From a virus: a stretch of DNA of 36,411 bases. Below the pieces are notes generated by a model. It ran no database searches and had not been told where the DNA came from. It was given only the letters and a program-made list of their open reading frames with translations. A program made the translations under genes and the position numbers. Location of the stretch: IMG/VR virus record IMGVR_UViG_3300047994_000253, positions 1 through 36,411 of that record, one strand, 5' to 3'. Positions 15,267 to 21,946 of this stretch are shown here, one piece after another (positions within the stretch are counted from its first letter, which is position 1; every line of letters starts with the position of its first letter).

Positions 15267-15308
15267 AAACACCTCACTTCCCAGTGATAGGAGAGTGAGG
15301 TGTTTGTG
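15264..15308 (-). promoter_or_regulatory. Hairpin sequestering the HNH ribosome-binding site, downstream of tmRNA
   Basis: Perfect 15-base-pair stem, CACAAACACCTCACT (15264-15278) with AGTGAGGTGTTTGTG (15294-15308), and a 15-base loop. On the minus strand the 3' arm contains both the GTGAGG site and the GTG start codons of the HNH gene. It begins about 20 bases after the tmRNA 3' end but lacks a T run, so it is more likely a translational block or RNA-processing site than a terminator. Confidence 0.7.
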
Positions 15309-15328
15309 GAATCGCTCAGATTCTTTAG

Positions 15329-15715
15329 TGGAGCCGCCGATTATCGCAAATCGGGTCTTCCATCCGCTTTGCCAGCACGTCTACATGCTTAGCCACATTG
15401 ATCAGAGTTCTCCACCAAAGGTTCAATTCAGGCAAAACCCTTGATGGACCAGCGGTAATCTTAGCCCAGAGTCAAGCCGCCCACTCTGAGCCGTAACAGA
15501 CGATTTGTGGGACACTCTCCAACGTCTGTTGGATCGGAGGTATCCCGGCTACCCAATCACTTAGGCAGCAACGGCGAAATCGGCCTTCTCGGCACCAACG
15601 ATTTCAAGTTTGTTCTTCTTTGCAGTTGAACGTTGAACGATTTTTTCGTGGCCCTTCGTTCACCCACGGCATGCTGCACTGGGTCACCGCATAGAATCGA
15701 ATCTAAATCGGCCCC
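15329..15715 (-). ncRNA. ssrA: Transfer-messenger RNA (tmRNA)
   Basis: tmRNA rescues stalled ribosomes and adds a degradation tag. The ends pair as a seven-base-pair acceptor, GGGGCCG (15715-15709) with CGGCTCC (15336-15330), one G-U. The 5' part continues GATTTAGATTCGATTC, then GCATGCCGTGGG...GGGCCACGAAAAAA, matching the conserved D-arm and first pseudoknot. The 3' part has GGCTAAGCATGTAGACGTGC, matching the conserved TAAGCATGTAG block. The tag frame starts at GCA (15623) and ends TAA (15561), reading AKKNKLEIVGAEKADFAVAA, with the usual hydrophobic Ala-rich end. The T-arm is CCGAT/ATCGG with an eight-base loop lacking the usual TTCRANY. CCA is not encoded (A then CTA). At about 387 bases the length is normal. 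No smpB is in this window. Confidence 0.95.
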
Positions 15716-15729
15716 ATGTCAACACTGGT

Positions 15730-15758
15730 ATATTACTTGCCAACTCCGTTTTCTGCAA
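15730..15758 (-). promoter_or_regulatory. Candidate promoter for tmRNA
   Basis: On the minus strand TTGCAG (15758-15753) and TAATAT (15735-15730) are separated by exactly 17 bases. The -10 box is 14 bases before the mature tmRNA 5' end, which leaves room for a short leader removed by RNase P. The hexamers match sigma-70 consensus at three and four of six positions, so this is tentative. Confidence 0.4.
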
Positions 15759-15786
15759 GCGATTTTCCAAAACTTCTTGCCTAGAT

Positions 15787-15802
15787 ACCTCCATCTGGAG
15801 GT
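15787..15802 (+). promoter_or_regulatory. Hairpin over the pspC ribosome-binding site
   Basis: ACCTCC / GGAGGT with an ATCT loop places the Shine-Dalgarno GGAGG in a stem five to ten bases before the ATG. The sequence TAGATACCTCCA starting at 15782 is repeated in sense orientation in the leader of the HNH gene at 18471-19271, where it also pairs with the ribosome-binding site. Confidence 0.5.
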
Positions 15803-15806
15803 TCTC

Positions 15807-15983
15807 ATGCTTACTCGTGATCCTTACAACGGAACCATCGCTGGCGTTTGTGCTGGCTTGGGAGAGTATTTTGGAATTGATCCTATATTCTTCCGAATTT
15901 CTTTCCTCGTCAGTTTTCTGTGCTTCGGCTTCGGAGTTCTTCCATACCTCATTTTCTGGCTTCTGATGCCCACCAAGGAGTAA
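15807..15983 (+). CDS. pspC: PspC-domain membrane protein (58 aa)
   Basis: The entire protein is one PspC domain: TIAGVCAGLGEYFGIDPIFFRISF followed by a hydrophobic hairpin ending LPYLIFWLLMP, which matches the family consensus GVCGGLAEYFGID and YLILWLIMP. PspC is an inner-membrane sensor of the phage-shock stress response in bacteria. Only the core domain is present, without the leucine-zipper tail of E. coli PspC, as in many stand-alone bacterial homologues. Start is the ATG at 15807 with CTGGAGG; the frame open from 15633 overlaps the tmRNA and is not used. It heads a two-gene plus-strand unit. Confidence 0.88.
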   Translation: MLTRDPYNGTIAGVCAGLGEYFGIDPIFFRISFLVSFLCFGFGVLPYLIFWLLMPTKE

Positions 15984-15989
15984 ATCGAA

Positions 15990-16931
15990 ATGTCCAAGAA
16001 GACCTTTATTGAATACCTGAGCGACAAAGGCATCACAGTCGAAAAACCCGTGATCACTCCTGTTGCTGATTATAATTCAACCGCACCATCCAAGCCTCAG
16101 CAAGGCAAGAATTCTGCTCCGTATACCAATCCAGGAACACCACCTGAAAAGTATCGTCCAAAAGACGACAAAAGCGGTTTTGCCCACAAAGGCAAATCCA
16201 ATTTGAAGTACGAGCCCGGCGTCACCGGCGTAGCCAAAGCTGGAGAAGGTGGAAAGAAACTCAATTCCTATCCACATGTAAAATCTGCAACGCCGAAATC
16301 CGAAGCATTCTTTAATGCAACAAAGGACATGAACATTGTTCAGTATGCCCAGTTCGTTGGGGAACAGAACAAGGCCGGCGACAAGAATGCCTCTCAGCCA
16401 GTCGAGTACATCAAATACACAACTTCTCTTGTAGCTGAAAATGCCAATTTGGCGACCAGTCTTGTACAAGAGGCCAAACGGCAAGGCGTTCTCAGCCTTC
16501 TTGTTTTCGAAGCTCTACAACAAGATGAAGCTGTTCAGACCCTGGTAGACATGATGGGCGACCCAGTTTTTGGACCATCACTTTGTCGTCGTCTCAGCCG
16601 GAAACTCAGTGAAGAAGCATCCCCGCCAGTCACACCCGAAGATGGTAGTGATGAGGAAGACCCAAACAAACCAAAAGACCCAAATAACCCGGAAGCTAGT
16701 ACCGACGATGAAGAAATCGATCCGAACGCACCACCTGACGATGCTCAGCCACCACCTGAAGAAGACCCAAACGCCCCACAAGACCCAAATGCTGCGGCGG
16801 CACCTCCAGGGATGCCACCAGGAATGCCACCACAACCTGGAGCAGTCGAGAACATGCTGAATGCATTATCAGACCATGCTTTGTTGCTTGAGGTGATGTA
16901 CAAGACGGTGGCCAAGAGAATCTACCGCTAA
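15990..16931 (+). CDS. Low-complexity acidic protein, probable virion/scaffold-like (313 aa)
   Basis: Begins MSKKTFIEYLSDKG, resembling the F-x-E-W-L start of several small genes in the window. A disordered Pro/Lys/Gly region covers about residues 20-100. A helical central domain follows (about 110-210; YAQFVGEQNKAGD, LATSLVQEAKRQGVLSLLVFEAL), then a very acidic Asp/Pro/Asn repeat (EEDPNKPKDPNNPE, DPNAPPDD) and PPGMPPGMPPQPG, and a final helix. The PPGMPP motif is shared with the protein at 33696-34229. Such composition fits a prohead core or internal virion protein, but there is no direct homology evidence. It follows pspC by six bases. Confidence 0.55.
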   Translation: MSKKTFIEYLSDKGITVEKPVITPVADYNSTAPSKPQQGKNSAPYTNPGTPPEKYRPKDDKSGFAHKGKSNLKYEPGVTGVAKAGEGGKKLNSYPHVKSATPKSEAFFNATKDMNIVQYAQFVGEQNKAGDKNASQPVEYIKYTTSLVAENANLATSLVQEAKRQGVLSLLVFEALQQDEAVQTLVDMMGDPVFGPSLCRRLSRKLSEEASPPVTPEDGSDEEDPNKPKDPNNPEASTDDEEIDPNAPPDDAQPPPEEDPNAPQDPNAAAAPPGMPPGMPPQPGAVENMLNALSDHALLLEVMYKTVAKRIYR

Positions 16932-17004
16932 TAAGAGAATTGCCCCACGCCGGAGAATAAATACGACTGCCTGGAACCAAGGAGGGCGAAAGGCCATAAA
17001 ACCC

Positions 17005-17028
17005 AAACCCGCCATTTATGGCGGGTTT
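17005..17028. terminator. Bidirectional terminator between convergent genes
   Basis: AAACCCGCCA / TGGCGGGTTT, ten base pairs with a four-base loop, lies between the plus-strand gene ending at 16931 and the minus-strand dnaE-N ending at 17039. T-rich sequence follows on the minus strand (TTTGGGTTTT), with only TTT on the plus strand. Confidence 0.75.
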
Positions 17029-17038
17029 GTGCGTAGAA

Positions 17039-18442
17039 TCAAGCCACTTTATCGAAAAGCTCCGAAGGAAGTGGCGGTCCAGAGAATCTAAGTTTCATTT
17101 GCTTCCCACCACGAGCCTCACTCATGAACCGGCTGAAAAGCAGATCATGTTCAATTGGGTCCACATCAGTGATACCCAGACAATAACAAAGTAGAGAGCC
17201 AGCAGCCGACCCACGGGCAGGACCGACGGCCTCACTACCATCTCCACCCCACCCCAGCAATTGCGGGCAAATTCTTCGAGCTTCGTCGGTCATCGCCTTC
17301 TGGATGAGGAAGTACGAACAGAAGTCCTTTCTGCAAATCAAGTCGTATTCTTCCCTGAGCCTCTTACTGTACTTCACTTGCCGTGGAATATCACGACTGA
17401 CGACCCCCTTCACGACAGCGTCCCAAAGTCGATTTTCACTGTCAGGAATTCTTGGCAACTTATTGCTACGATCCAGTTTGACGCCTTTGGCCATCCGGCA
17501 TATTTCAACTGTGTTCCTCTTGGCCTGCTTGAAAATGTCGTAGTCCACGGTGTCCTGGTAGTTGGCTTCCCACTTCAGGTTCATCTCATCTTCAGTCTTC
17601 ATCCAGAGATTTGGGTCTTGCAATTCGAACATATCGGCACCGTCGTTCTCAGCAATCGCCTTTTGGACATCCTGGATCGTCCTTCCCGTCTGAACCATCA
17701 GCATGAGTCTTTGGAATTCGCTGTCCTCTGGATCACAGAAGTGGGTATCCGTGGTCATGATGACCGGAATGTGGTATTTGAGGTGCATCTTCTGGATGAA
17801 GACGTTGTACGCCTTCTGCTTCGAGAAATCGAGCAGCATCATTTCCAGGTAGAACTTGTCCCCGAACATCGCCATGTACTTCAGTACCATCGCTTCGCCA
17901 GCTTCGTCGCCGCCCTGGTCGAACGCCTGCCCAATCTCAGAATTGTAACAACAACTGGTGAAAATGATGCCTTCTTTGAGGGCGAGTAGTTGTTCGTGGT
18001 TGACTCGTGGTCGGTAGTAGTATCCCTTCATCCAGGCAGCGGACGTGAGTCGGACGAGGTTGGAGTATCCGGTTTGGTTGTAGGCGATGGCCAGTAGGTG
18101 GTAGCTTTTGCGGAGTTTCTTGGCTTCGTCTGGAGAAAGTGATTTTGTGTATTGGCCCCATTCGTCTTTGTTGTCGTACTCGATCTGCATGGGGTTGACG
18201 TAAAGCTCGCACGCAAAGATTGGGTGGAGAGAACGCTTCATGAAATCGGGTGCTTTTTTGTCCTTTGAAGGATCGCAGGCACGGATTTGGTTGGGGACGG
18301 CTGACATAATGCCGTGGTCGCTGACACAAAGGTAATCTCCGTGTTGTTTCCACCGGCGGGCGTATTCGTCGGGTGTACCAAAACCGTCAAGAAGGCTGAA
18401 ATGGGTGTTAACTAATGAAGATGGAGTAGCTCCAAGCCACAT
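17039..18442 (-). CDS. dnaE: DNA polymerase III alpha subunit, N-terminal PHP part (split DnaE)
   Basis: Residues 1-270 are a PHP domain with most metal ligands in place: VNTHFSLLDG (H14, D19; the first His of the usual HxH is Asn12), SDHG (H43), ACELYV (E79), SYHLLA (H115), TSCC (C164/C165) and TTDTHF (D232, H234). It may therefore keep phosphoesterase or proofreading activity. The chain runs into the polymerase palm: YSKRLREEYDLICRKDFCSYFL, then VGPARGSAAGSLLCY (the GS motif, about 409-416) and ITDVDPIEHDLLFSRFM. It stops before the catalytic PDFDVDF motif, which is in the separate gene at 8577-11183, about 6 kb further along. The last 25 residues (SEARGGKQMKLRFSGPPLPS onward) are unlike DnaE. 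Start is the ATG at 18442. Confidence 0.9.
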   Translation of the reverse strand: MWLGATPSSLVNTHFSLLDGFGTPDEYARRWKQHGDYLCVSDHGIMSAVPNQIRACDPSKDKKAPDFMKRSLHPIFACELYVNPMQIEYDNKDEWGQYTKSLSPDEAKKLRKSYHLLAIAYNQTGYSNLVRLTSAAWMKGYYYRPRVNHEQLLALKEGIIFTSCCYNSEIGQAFDQGGDEAGEAMVLKYMAMFGDKFYLEMMLLDFSKQKAYNVFIQKMHLKYHIPVIMTTDTHFCDPEDSEFQRLMLMVQTGRTIQDVQKAIAENDGADMFELQDPNLWMKTEDEMNLKWEANYQDTVDYDIFKQAKRNTVEICRMAKGVKLDRSNKLPRIPDSENRLWDAVVKGVVSRDIPRQVKYSKRLREEYDLICRKDFCSYFLIQKAMTDEARRICPQLLGWGGDGSEAVGPARGSAAGSLLCYCLGITDVDPIEHDLLFSRFMSEARGGKQMKLRFSGPPLPSELFDKVA

Positions 18443-18470
18443 GTCTCCATCTTCGTAGTCCCCCCTTTCT

Positions 18471-19271
18471 TTACATAGAATTCCATATTATTCCCTTTTC
18501 TTTGAGATACAACTCGAACTCTGACCGTTCGTACTTGTCGCCTTTTCTTATATTCTCCTTGTACCCCAATGGTCGGAGGTTGTCCAGAGCGTTAATGATA
18601 GAAACATCGCTAATGCCATATTCATGAAATGCACCAATTGGGAAAATGTGGTCAATGTGCCAACGAGTACCTTTTAGCAAATTGTAGTTTGGATGTGTTG
18701 TTATGTGCTTTTGAAGCTGTTCGTGATCGTAGCCAAGGAGCTTAGAAGTTTTCGTGGTCTTCTTGCCGCCAATTTTTTTCAAAGTCATTTTTACGAGCTT
18801 GTAAGATCGCTGACGGAATTTAAGTCTCTCTGCTATCAGTTCTCGATCTTTCTGCCATTCGTAATGATTCTCGCCACTTCGCTTATGAAGTCCACAAGCC
18901 CAGCAACGATGGCCTTTCTGAAAATTATTCAGACTAATTTTGTCTTTTTGGCCACACGAACATCGATATTCAACCTTAGCCCGAGACCGGGTGTATTGGC
19001 CAAGTAACTCGCAGCCGCCATCTTTGAATTGTTTAGCAACCTCTTCCTGCGTGTAAATTAGTTTCTGAACTGTTTTACGGTTGCCACAAGATTGACAGCG
19101 ATTTCCTCGTCGAAATGAGTCGAATACAATACTGCTTTCTTTTCCGCATTCACACCGATAACGTAACTTGGTTCGAGCATTTTTGTAAGCAGTCTCAAGT
19201 AGCTCGCACCCATGATCAGCAAAATACTGTCGGACAAAATCGTAAGTTAGACGAACACCAGGCTTAGACAT
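18471..19271 (-). CDS. HNH homing endonuclease with tandem zinc modules (266 aa)
   Basis: Two tandem modules of about 60 residues share the pattern Y-x-x-E/D-x-V-x-x-x-F-x-D-x-G-CELL ... YRC-x-CG ... F-x-x-G-x-RC-x-x-CG (residues about 9-63 and 73-126); each has CxC plus CxxC, probably a zinc-binding DNA-recognition unit. The C-terminal catalytic part is WHIDHIFPIGAF followed by ALDNLRPLGYKENIRKGDKY, an HNH-type core. The gene stands immediately upstream of dnaE-N and its ribosome-binding site and ATG lie within a perfect 34-base palindrome. Free-standing homing endonucleases often sit beside conserved replication genes, which are their target regions. Confidence 0.8.
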   Translation of the reverse strand: MSKPGVRLTYDFVRQYFADHGCELLETAYKNARTKLRYRCECGKESSIVFDSFRRGNRCQSCGNRKTVQKLIYTQEEVAKQFKDGGCELLGQYTRSRAKVEYRCSCGQKDKISLNNFQKGHRCWACGLHKRSGENHYEWQKDRELIAERLKFRQRSYKLVKMTLKKIGGKKTTKTSKLLGYDHEQLQKHITTHPNYNLLKGTRWHIDHIFPIGAFHEYGISDVSIINALDNLRPLGYKENIRKGDKYERSEFELYLKEKGIIWNSM

Positions 19272-19303
19272 AGATACCTCCAGAAATTTCTGGAGGTATC
19301 TAT
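19270..19303 (-). promoter_or_regulatory. Perfect 34-base palindrome over the HNH start
   Basis: The two 17-base halves (ATAGATACCTCCAGAAA and its complement) are perfectly complementary. On the minus strand the second half contains CTGGAGG and runs into the ATG. The RNA hairpin would hide the ribosome-binding site. As DNA it could also be a cruciform or a dimeric protein site. It lies 17 bases after the stop of the upstream gene and could reduce read-through, though no T run follows. Confidence 0.75.
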
Positions 19304-19319
19304 TAGTCAGTAATGGGAT

Positions 19320-20027
19320 TTATTGATCCGAGGAAACCGGAAAGTACCAAATTTCCTCACCCTCAATTAGTAGCTCTGGCTTGATGTACATGATCAGTTT
19401 AGGGTTCCAAGAGGAACCATCAATTACTAACTTAATACTTATCATGTTTCTAAATTCTGGTATTGTTGGATAAAACGCTCGATCAGCATCTTTCTCCTGC
19501 TTGTTTTTTCTGGGATAATGCTCAATTGGCTGCCCCTCTTCAAACCAGTTCACCAAAGACGGAAATACATATTTCGATTTCAAAATTGGTGCATCTGCAT
19601 ATCTAACAACTTTTACACAATTCGACAATGAAGCAAACCCTTTGCAAGGCTTGTCTATATCACGACCAATTTTCCCACCATCTGGGAAAACAAACTGGTC
19701 AAACAAAGGTTTAGACGGGTCATAAACTCCGTTTGTCAGAATGTCCCTTGGACGAACAGCTTTGTGAAATTTATGTCCATAAAGTGTCGTCAATGGCTCG
19801 AATATTGCCAGTCCCAAGTCATTCCATTGTTTCTTGTCATCACGCAATTTGCTCTGAATTCCATTGCCGCATTCGTCAACAATATCGACGTGATGTACCC
19901 TGTCCTCTTCTTTAGTTGCCGGGCGTAATTTTCTACCCCAAGCGTCGCTAAGTGTTCTTATGACTATTTCTTCTCCGCTATTGCCAATATCACGCCTTTC
20001 ACTGAACGGTTTTTGATTAGTTTCCAT
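19320..20027 (-). CDS. Hypothetical protein, possible PD-(D/E)XK nuclease (235 aa)
   Basis: Near the N-terminus GNSGEEIVIRTLSDAWGRKL is followed by RVHHVDIVDECGNGIQSKLRDD. The Glu in the first helix, the Asp in HVDI and the Q-x-K after the next strand resemble the E...D...(D/E)xK arrangement of restriction-type nucleases, though here the third acidic residue would be Gln. The rest is mixed alpha/beta with no recognised domain. It sits between an HNH endonuclease and the SpoVR group and has a clear AGGAGG site. A homing-type or defence nuclease is possible. Confidence 0.45.
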   Translation of the reverse strand: METNQKPFSERRDIGNSGEEIVIRTLSDAWGRKLRPATKEEDRVHHVDIVDECGNGIQSKLRDDKKQWNDLGLAIFEPLTTLYGHKFHKAVRPRDILTNGVYDPSKPLFDQFVFPDGGKIGRDIDKPCKGFASLSNCVKVVRYADAPILKSKYVFPSLVNWFEEGQPIEHYPRKNKQEKDADRAFYPTIPEFRNMISIKLVIDGSSWNPKLIMYIKPELLIEGEEIWYFPVSSDQ

Positions 20028-20048
20028 AAAACCTCCTGTTTGTTGATT

Positions 20049-20336
20049 TCAACGATCCCAATAACCTTTTGATTTGTCTTTGTACTCGGAGAACTCGTAG
20101 AAGCTGCCATCCTTTTGGCAACTTTGGAGTTTTACACTCCATCCGGCAGCCTGATACTTCTTGACGAGAGCTTTGGCTGCCCTTGGGGAACAATCCAGAA
20201 GGCTGGCGTCATAGGTGAATGTTGCCCCAGTGAAGCCGTCCATCAAAGCCTTGTCGAGCTTCTTTTCGAGACGTTCGATATCGATCTTGTCTTTTTCATC
20301 GAGTACATGAAGAACTTGGTTTGGTGTAACTGCCAT
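20049..20336 (-). CDS. Hypothetical small protein (95 aa)
   Basis: Charged helical start (VLHVLDEKDKIDIERLEKKLDKALMDG), then FTGATFTYDASLLDCSPRAAKALVKKYQAAGWSVKLQSCQ, an alpha/beta pattern with a strand after a helix. It starts three bases after the SpoVR stop and ends before the 19320-20027 gene. No family recognised. Position suggests it is transcribed with the PrkA/YeaH/SpoVR genes. Confidence 0.6.
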   Translation of the reverse strand: MAVTPNQVLHVLDEKDKIDIERLEKKLDKALMDGFTGATFTYDASLLDCSPRAAKALVKKYQAAGWSVKLQSCQKDGSFYEFSEYKDKSKGYWDR

Positions 20337-20339
20337 TTT

Positions 20340-21944
20340 TTACCACTTCTTTTCGTATTCGTCTCGTGTGAGGGTCATCACGTCCTTTTCCGGATCATCG
20401 TGCCCGACACACATGTAGATGATTTCCACATCATGCTTATTTTTGGTGGTCAGGTAAACGTCATTTCCCCACAGGTAATTCACGGACATAATCGTGTCAC
20501 GAGCGTAAGGATCGTAAAGGGTTCTGCCATCCCAAACGTGTTCGAGGAGATAGTACCCCTTACCCTTGAAGTTCGGATCAACCAGCCTGATCTCTGGGAG
20601 CCCGCCATTGAGGTGTTTCTTCATCAAGCGTTTGCGAATCACCTTGGCGTCTTTTGACTCGACAACGTATTCGCCACTCGGCCTCTTTTTCCAGGCGAAG
20701 AATTCGTGTTTGTCGCAGAAATCTTGGTCAAAAAATTCGGAGATCAGGGTCATGTCGTCGTGGTATTTGCAGACCTCGAAAACCTTTTCCTTGCCCTTAC
20801 CCTTCTGGGTATCCCAGTTCTCCCGCTCACGCATGTCGGTACATGCGGCGTATTCCGGACCAAACCTACCTTTATTCCATCGGTCTTCAATTTCGAGAAG
20901 CATTTCCATGCCGACCTTGTATGGGTTCATGGAATACTTGGCGTTGGCCCCGCCGAGGACACCCATTTTGTGGATAGCGTACTCGAAAATACCTCCGTCG
21001 TCGGTTCCTGTACCAAGGGCCGAAAACCGTTTTTCAGCCATCATCTTGTGGTCGAACCAGGATGCAAAACCTTCGTTTATCGTCTTGGTTTTTCTCTGTG
21101 GATCGAAGTATTGAGCTTCATCGTAGATCATGGAAACAATGTCTGCTTGCCACATCTTGAGTGGTGCATGATCTCTCAGGTGGCCTAGAACGTCTCTGGT
21201 TGGCTCTTTGAACAAGCCAATCTCTTCTGCCATCTGGTTGCGTTTGATTGCCTCACGCTGCTCGTCTATCCACCATTTTGGATTCAGGTACGAATCCATG
21301 TACATGCGGTCTTTTGCAACAGGAATCCGGTACGGTTCCTCATGCGTAACCGTGTCACGAATTTTTAGGTCTTTCCTTTGTCTTCCTTCCCATGCCTTGG
21401 CTGGGTCGATGAGGGTTTCGAGGCAAAGGACTCGATCAATGAAGTCGAGAACCCGGTCCTGCCCGTACTCGGACATGTAATCTCGCATGACGGTCCCGTG
21501 TTGGGCCATCGTGTTGATCATGTTCCGGTTTGTGGGCTGGAAATAGATGTTGTTTTTGAAGAAGTGGTTGTGCCCAGTCGCATGGATGATGACAAGGATG
21601 TCGTCCAGCAGAGTGTTTGTGTTCAGACAATAGAGGAGGCAGGGGTCATTGTTGATGACCATTTCGTAAATCTTGTGTAGTCCGAATTCATAACCACGCT
21701 GCATCTCCTCGTATTCCATACCAAATCGCCAGTGTGGATACCGAGACGGAAAGCCGCCGTAAGATGCAACTTGTGACATCTCATCGCCGGTAAGGTGCTT
21801 CACTACGGTTGGGAAGAAATCCAAACCGAAATCACGACAGCCTTGGAATACCTGGGGAAAGTTTTTCATCACCCCCTTCGGTGTCGTAAGCCCCGGTATT
21901 CTTTGGTTCCCCACTAACAGTGGGCTGTTGATTTTGAAAGACAT
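20340..21944 (-). CDS. spoVR: SpoVR family protein
   Basis: Full-length member (534 residues; E. coli YcgB is about 510). Conserved SpoVR features visible: FFPTVVKHLTGDEMSQVASYGGFPSRYPHWRFGMEYEEM, YEMVINNDPCLLYCLNTNTLLDDILVIIHATGHNHFFKNN, and later the EGFASWFDHKMM segment. Named for a Bacillus sporulation gene, in other bacteria it belongs with PrkA (YeaG) and YeaH to a conserved stress and stationary-phase trio. Here all three stand together in the order prkA, yeaH, spoVR. Start overlaps the neighbourhood of the yeaH stop (three-base gap). The biochemical role of the family is not settled. Confidence 0.92.
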   Translation of the reverse strand: MSFKINSPLLVGNQRIPGLTTPKGVMKNFPQVFQGCRDFGLDFFPTVVKHLTGDEMSQVASYGGFPSRYPHWRFGMEYEEMQRGYEFGLHKIYEMVINNDPCLLYCLNTNTLLDDILVIIHATGHNHFFKNNIYFQPTNRNMINTMAQHGTVMRDYMSEYGQDRVLDFIDRVLCLETLIDPAKAWEGRQRKDLKIRDTVTHEEPYRIPVAKDRMYMDSYLNPKWWIDEQREAIKRNQMAEEIGLFKEPTRDVLGHLRDHAPLKMWQADIVSMIYDEAQYFDPQRKTKTINEGFASWFDHKMMAEKRFSALGTGTDDGGIFEYAIHKMGVLGGANAKYSMNPYKVGMEMLLEIEDRWNKGRFGPEYAACTDMRERENWDTQKGKGKEKVFEVCKYHDDMTLISEFFDQDFCDKHEFFAWKKRPSGEYVVESKDAKVIRKRLMKKHLNGGLPEIRLVDPNFKGKGYYLLEHVWDGRTLYDPYARDTIMSVNYLWGNDVYLTTKNKHDVEIIYMCVGHDDPEKDVMTLTRDEYEKKW

Positions 21945-21946
21945 CC

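Noticed and set aside
15633-15806. N-terminal extension of the pspC reading frame
   Set aside because: It overlaps the tmRNA 5' part, while the ATG at 15807 has a strong ribosome-binding site and begins exactly at the PspC domain.
17261-17989. Plus-strand ORF of 242 codons
   Set aside because: Antisense to the PHP domain of dnaE-N; His/Val-rich composition is typical of a complementary-strand shadow.
8577-18442. Split-intein dnaE as in cyanobacteria
   Set aside because: The break is at a different place, the usual intein site is intact, and neither fragment end shows intein motifs.
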